A stretch of DNA of 18,051 nucleotides from assembly GCA_030838245.1 (NCBI GenBank), contig JAUTXB010000216.1, forward strand, positions 1 through 18,051, given 5' to 3'. This document shows positions 14,719 through 18,051 of the stretch, one piece after another. The notes below the pieces were generated by a model. The model worked only from the letters and a program-made list of their open reading frames with translations, had not been told where the DNA came from and did no database searches. The stretch comes from Acidimicrobiaceae bacterium. Its GTDB lineage: Bacteria; Actinomycetota; Acidimicrobiia; Acidimicrobiales; RAAP-2. Numbering within the stretch: position 1 is the first letter of the stretch; each line of letters opens with the position of its first letter. The position numbers and the translations under genes were made by a program.

Positions 14719-15291
14719 CTAAAACCCGCTGTTCGGAGGACGATCGAACACTTCTTCGATCATGGGCATGAACGTTTCGAGGGGAAGGCTGTCGTAGCCC
14801 GGATCGAAGGATCGTTGATCCCACTCGGCACAGAAGTGCGCGGTCGCATCGAAGTACGGCGAGTCCCGATACTGATCACGAGCATTGCGGTCTCGGCCCA
14901 TCTTGTGGAAGTAGTGATATCCCTGGAAGAGCCCATGGTGGCGCACGACGAAACCAGCCTCTTCGTCGAGGTACGGCTGGAGGATTGCTGCGGCGAACTC
15001 GCTGTGGTTGGCGGGCGCCAGTCGCTCCCCGATGTCATGGAGCACGCCAGCAACGATCAGATCAGCTCGAGCCCCATCCCGGTACGCCCGACTGGCCGTC
15101 TGCAGCGAGTGCTCGTATCTATCGACCTGGTAACCAAGCTGATCACCTTTCAATCCCTCCAGCAGACCAAGAACCTCATCGAGCAGGTGGCTCTGGAGAA
15201 TGACACCCGCCTGCCCCATGATCAGCTCGATTTCTTCGTCGGTGGCCTCATCCATCGACGTAAAGGTCACGGTACGCAAGGTCTCGGTCAT
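14719..15291 (-). CDS. HD-domain protein resembling mixed-valent diiron oxygenases (PhnZ/MIOX-like)
   Basis: A 190-residue HD-fold protein. Metal-ligand candidates follow the diiron oxygenase order: EHSLQ (His61), VLHDIG (His85-Asp86), ANHSE (His96), VVRHHG (His118 or His119) and AEWDQRSFDP (Asp158). The EHSLQ block and the late Trp-Asp resemble PhnZ, and the 'H, HD, H, H, D' set matches the PhnZ/TmpB/myo-inositol oxygenase group rather than ordinary HD phosphohydrolases, which usually have four ligands. In that group a mixed-valent diiron centre uses O2 to cleave C-C or C-P bonds. The ATG at 15291 has a modest GGGGG site. It sits alone, with gaps of 167 and 182 bp, between a zinc dehydrogenase and the class II aldolase. 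No phosphonate gene is nearby, so the substrate is open. A plain phosphohydrolase is the main alternative. Confidence 0.82.
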   Translation of the reverse strand: MTETLRTVTFTSMDEATDEEIELIMGQAGVILQSHLLDEVLGLLEGLKGDQLGYQVDRYEHSLQTASRAYRDGARADLIVAGVLHDIGERLAPANHSEFAAAILQPYLDEEAGFVVRHHGLFQGYHYFHKMGRDRNARDQYRDSPYFDATAHFCAEWDQRSFDPGYDSLPLETFMPMIEEVFDRPPNSGF

Positions 15292-15439
15292 GTGACTACC
15301 CCCAGCTCGTTCTTGCCGCGTCAGCGGCGGATGTTCGACACGGTTTCTGCGGAGAAGACGCTCGGGCCGCCTGCTGATTCACACTCGATCGGTCCCCTGC
15401 CGCAGAGCACCATGATCGAGGCTATCGACCACCATGGGT

Positions 15440-15456
15440 CGCCACAAGAGGTGGCG
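15440..15456 (-). terminator. Candidate terminator after the second zinc dehydrogenase
   Basis: The inverted repeat CGCCAC-AAGAG-GTGGCG forms a 6-bp GC stem with a five-base loop, two bases after the dehydrogenase stop on the minus strand. It has no T-tract, so it would be a weak terminator. Confidence 0.35.
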
Positions 15457-15458
15457 TC

Positions 15459-16556
15459 TCACCTCGACCGAGGCGTGATGGTGATGTGCATGGCGCGCTC
15501 CCCGGCCATCTCACCACCCAAGGTCCGAAGAGCACGATCCAGCTGGTCGATGTGCATGGTGTGGGTATGCAGCGCTGACAAGTCGTCCTGGCCGGAGGAC
15601 AGAAACCGAATCGCCTCCTCCTTCGCCCAGGCACTGGCGCTGTAGGCCCCTCGGAGCGTGAGCGCCTTGGCCAAGACAAGGTCGATGAGGACAGAGGCCT
15701 CCACCGTCGACGCCTTCTTGGCCGCCAGCACCACCGTGGCCTCGGGCTTGGCCACCTCGCATGCGTCGAGTACCGGCTGTATGGCGCTCGGAGTCGTGTC
15801 GATCACGCGATCGGCCATCTGTCCATCGGTGGCCGCCCTCACCGCGTCGGTTACAGACTCGGTCTCACTGTCGATGGTGTGGGTGGCTCCGAGCGAGCGG
15901 GCGAGCTCGAGCTTCCAGTGGCTCCCATGGCGCCCGACGACGACGATGCATGCCGCCCCAGCATGGCGAGCGGCAATGACGCAGGATAATCCCCTCTGAC
16001 CTGGGCCGAAGATCACGATCGTGTCACCCGGTTTGGTGCCGGCACTGCGAACGCCCCAATCGAATCCGGCACCCAGGGGATTGAAGAAGACAGCGTCCTC
16101 GGTGGTCAGATGGTCAGGCAGGGGATAGACCCGGCTATGGGGCCGAAGGATCATGTACTCGGCGAACCCGCCTGAGAGGCCCGGCTCATTGGTGACGCTG
16201 GTCAGTCCGTAAATGAGGCGTTGCCCGCAGAACAACCACTGGCCGGCCGCGCACGGAGGGCATGCTCCGCACGGCACCGTTGACTCCACGGCGACACGAG
16301 CGCCGGGGGCAAGGCCCCATCGCTTCGACGCGGTGTGCCCGCATGAGACGATGCGTCCGATGGTCTCGTGCCCCGGAATCACCGGAAACGGCACGGCTCC
16401 GGCGAGCAGGCCCCGGTACTGATCCCAGTCCGTTCCGCACATTCCCGTCGCCTCGATGGCAAGCAATGCTTCATCGTCGCCGAGCTCGTCGGGGACGAGA
16501 AGTCGCTGCAGCTCGATGTCACGAGCTCCTACTTGGACAGCCGCCAGTGCATCCAT
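15459..16556 (-). CDS. Zinc-binding dehydrogenase (MDR family, polyol/threonine-type)
   Basis: A 365-residue medium-chain dehydrogenase. The catalytic zinc site has Cys40 (TGMCGTDWDQYRG) and His63-Glu64 (IPGHETIG). The structural-zinc lobe has four cysteines at 96, 99, 102 and 110 (CGACPPC...C). The Rossmann segment IFGPGQRGL has its glycines at 184-189. The CGTD motif and lobe spacing resemble sorbitol/threonine dehydrogenase-like members that oxidise secondary alcohols or polyols. I start at ATG 16556, with GAGG six bases upstream; a longer open frame to 16742 overlaps the divergent gene and reads as low-complexity Arg-rich sequence. It is divergent from the leaderless binding-protein homologue. 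The coenzyme and substrate cannot be stated. Confidence 0.92.
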   Translation of the reverse strand: MDALAAVQVGARDIELQRLLVPDELGDDEALLAIEATGMCGTDWDQYRGLLAGAVPFPVIPGHETIGRIVSCGHTASKRWGLAPGARVAVESTVPCGACPPCAAGQWLFCGQRLIYGLTSVTNEPGLSGGFAEYMILRPHSRVYPLPDHLTTEDAVFFNPLGAGFDWGVRSAGTKPGDTIVIFGPGQRGLSCVIAARHAGAACIVVVGRHGSHWKLELARSLGATHTIDSETESVTDAVRAATDGQMADRVIDTTPSAIQPVLDACEVAKPEATVVLAAKKASTVEASVLIDLVLAKALTLRGAYSASAWAKEEAIRFLSSGQDDLSALHTHTMHIDQLDRALRTLGGEMAGERAMHITITPRSR

Positions 16557-16729
16557 GCAGCACCTCACCGAAGTATCCTGCGTCCCAGGACGAGAACCCC
16601 GGAGCAGGCGACGGGGAAGAACAAGCAACCCTATCTTCGTTCTTCTGTGGTGTAGCGGTCTGGAAGGCCTGTGCCCACGACGCCATCGATGGGTTGGGCC
16701 AGACCACACGACAAAGATGGTGCTCGACC
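16557..16729. promoter_or_regulatory. Divergent promoter region, second dehydrogenase and binding-protein homologue
   Basis: A 173-bp gap between divergent starts. A short dyad TCCTG-CGTCC-CAGGA lies at 16576-16590, about 20 bases from the dehydrogenase start, and could be an operator. No clear sigma-70-like hexamers were found. The plus-strand frames crossing this region carry no signal-peptide-like segment. Confidence 0.35.
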
Positions 16730-17803
16730 ATGACCGAACCAATCCTCATCGGCGTCCTGAACGACGGAGAGCGTCCGAGCGATCTCGACGCTGGCAGTGC
16801 GGCCAGCACCACGTACAGTCAATTGGCCACCGACATGGCCCTACCCATTGACGCCGCCATAGCCGCCGGTCGTATCGATCGGGAGGTCGAATTCGTTCAC
16901 GAGTACCGAGAAGGGCTGCCCAACGGGACCGCTCATGCCGTCGAACAGGCGTTCACTGCGCTTGTCGACGCTGGTGTCGTCCTCATCGTGGGGCCAGCCA
17001 TCGGGGACAACGCCATTGTGGCCACGCCGATCGCCGATGCCAAACGAATGCCGACCATCAACTGGTCCGCGTCGGAGCGGGCCCGGAGCGACTTCATGTT
17101 CCATCTCCAGGTCGGCTCGCACGAAGACGAATCAATCCTGATGGCCAGGTACCTGGCCGGCAACGGACATCAGCGAGTCGGAGTCATCTACGACAAAACC
17201 CCAATCGGCCGTCGCCACCTCACCTTCTTCGAGAACGAATGCGAGCTGTTGGGCCTGGGAGTTTCGGTGCGCGTCTCGATTCCCCCACTGGCATCCGACG
17301 CCACGGCGCAGGTCGTTACCCTCATCAACGAGAACGTGGACGGCATCGTGTACCTCGGCCTGGGCTGGGCCGGCCGCGAGGTGGCCAAGGCCAGGACGGC
17401 TCGCAACTTCTCGGTTCCCGCGATCATGAACGCGGCCGGCATGCGGGGAGTAGAGGCATCGTACGCCCACGACATCGACGGATGGGTCTACCCCGATATG
17501 CACTCCGACGGAAACGAGACGCTGGCCGACGTACGGCAACAGCTGGGAGAGGATCCGCCTCGCGGGGCGGCACTGGCCTTTGGCTACGACATGGGTCAAC
17601 TGGTAGCCGAAGCCATCGCACGAGCTCCGGAGCTCAACCGTTTCGGCATCCGAGCAGGACTGGAAGAAACCAAGCTCATTCCGGCGGCCGAGGGCCACCA
17701 GGGAACAACACTTGGATTTGGACGATGGGATCGCGGCGCCCTGAAAGGGAGCTACCTGGTGCTGAGACAGTGGAAAGACGGCCAGACCGTCGAGCTCACC
17801 TGA
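16730..17803 (+). CDS. Type I periplasmic-binding-protein homologue without signal peptide
   Basis: A 357-residue ligand-binding receptor (Peripla_BP_6-like). The first strand ILIGVLNDG starts at residue 5, so there is no room for a signal peptide. Further family blocks are FTALVDAGVVLIVGPAIGDN (75-94, the lobe-1 'you may find it gone' loop), PTINWSASE, HQRVGVIYDKTPIGRR (147-162) and GIVYLGLGWAGREVAKA in lobe 2. Extending the frame upstream gives no hydrophobic N-terminus, and the ribosome site before ATG 16730 is poor, so a leaderless protein is likely rather than a mis-called start. Such proteins may be cytoplasmic sensors, as AmiC is, or may have lost export. It is divergent from the second zinc dehydrogenase and ends 13 bp from a convergent SDR gene. 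Confidence 0.88.
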   Translation: MTEPILIGVLNDGERPSDLDAGSAASTTYSQLATDMALPIDAAIAAGRIDREVEFVHEYREGLPNGTAHAVEQAFTALVDAGVVLIVGPAIGDNAIVATPIADAKRMPTINWSASERARSDFMFHLQVGSHEDESILMARYLAGNGHQRVGVIYDKTPIGRRHLTFFENECELLGLGVSVRVSIPPLASDATAQVVTLINENVDGIVYLGLGWAGREVAKARTARNFSVPAIMNAAGMRGVEASYAHDIDGWVYPDMHSDGNETLADVRQQLGEDPPRGAALAFGYDMGQLVAEAIARAPELNRFGIRAGLEETKLIPAAEGHQGTTLGFGRWDRGALKGSYLVLRQWKDGQTVELT

Positions 17804-17816
17804 TGGTGCGCACCGT

Positions 17817-18051
17817 CTATGCCATGTGCTTCCCGCCGTTGACACGAAGCACCTGACCGGTCATGAACGAGGCCTGAGGCGAGGTGACGAAGGCGATGGC
17901 CGCGGCGATCTCCTCGGGCCTTCCCCACCGACCGAGGGGCACGGAGTCCACCGCCGTCGCCGCTGCCGTCAACGGATCCGTTTGGTCAGAACCAGGATCG
18001 GGGACGGGCCACGTGTCAATCGGACCTGGTGAGACCACGTTTACCCTCACG
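17817..18051 (-). CDS. SDR family oxidoreductase, C-terminal fragment
   Basis: Only the last 77 or so residues are in the window; the frame is open to the right edge, so the gene continues outside. [13 protein letters not shown] is the classical SDR segment after the catalytic Tyr-x3-Lys, and [20 protein letters not shown] then [15 protein letters not shown] is the family's C-terminal signature. The GTG at the very edge is an internal valine, not the start. The Rossmann glycines and active site are not seen, so cofactor and substrate are unknown. It converges with the leaderless binding-protein gene. Confidence 0.93.
   Translation of the reverse strand, partial: VRVNVVSPGPIDTWPVPDPGSDQTDPLTAAATAVDSVPLGRWGRPEEIAAAIAFVTSPQASFMTGQVLRVNGGKHMA

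Noticed and set aside
16657..16705. GGTCTGG and CCAGACC inverted repeat, 35 bases apart, before the leaderless binding protein.
   Set aside because: Seven-base arms at this spacing are expected dozens of times in a window of this size; nothing else supports a structured leader.
16557..16742. N-terminal extension of the second zinc dehydrogenase.
   Set aside because: It is Arg-rich, overlaps the divergent binding-protein gene, and the ATG at 16556 has a ribosome site and gives standard length.

Overview
The window is GC-rich (roughly two thirds G+C by eye), densely coded on both strands, and uses ATG and GTG starts with AGGAGG-like ribosome sites. The gene families present (luciferase-like flavin enzymes, zinc alcohol dehydrogenases, SnoaL/NTF2-like proteins, KstD-like flavoprotein, patatin, Liv-type ABC transporter, amidohydrolase-2, class II aldolase) fit a high-GC actinobacterium, perhaps of the Acidimicrobiia. 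That placement is inferred from composition and gene content; there is no RNA gene or taxonomic marker to prove it. No transposase, integrase, CRISPR array, tRNA or rRNA was seen, and no transcription regulator gene lies in the window.

Layout. Bases 1-1819 (+): the 3' end of a FAD-dependent oxidoreductase, overlapping by four bases a patatin-like hydrolase. Bases 1846-5148 (-): a zinc alcohol dehydrogenase, a luciferase-like monooxygenase and an alpha/beta hydrolase. Bases 5243-5662 (+): a small NTF2-like protein, divergent from the hydrolase across a 94-bp gap with a centred dyad. Bases 5704-9749 (-): a compact operon for a fused LivH-LivM permease, LivG and LivF ATPases and a second NTF2-like protein. 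Bases 9750-10116: the only non-coding stretch over 300 bp, holding a tandem 22-bp repeat. Bases 10117-10902 (+): an unrecognised protein that appears to be a duplicated EthD/Dabb-like fold. A pair of strong hairpins separates it from a secreted Liv-type solute-binding protein (11024-12283, -). Bases 12452-14536 (-): an amidohydrolase and a class II aldolase. Bases 14719-15291 (-): an HD-domain protein resembling mixed-valent diiron oxygenases (PhnZ/MIOX type). Bases 15459-16556 (-): a second zinc dehydrogenase, divergent from a periplasmic-binding-protein homologue that has no signal peptide (16730-17803, +). The window ends in the C-terminus of an SDR oxidoreductase.

Taken together this looks like an uptake-and-catabolism locus: a branched-chain-amino-acid-type (HAAT) ABC importer whose solute-binding protein is encoded apart from the permease, surrounded by dehydrogenases, flavin enzymes, hydrolases and an aldolase. 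Such transporters carry many small carboxylates, amides and aromatics besides amino acids, so the substrate cannot be named from sequence. The parts most worth following are the HD oxygenase-like gene, the leaderless binding protein, the single-chain LivHM permease, the duplicated unknown protein, and the repeat-bearing intergenic region.
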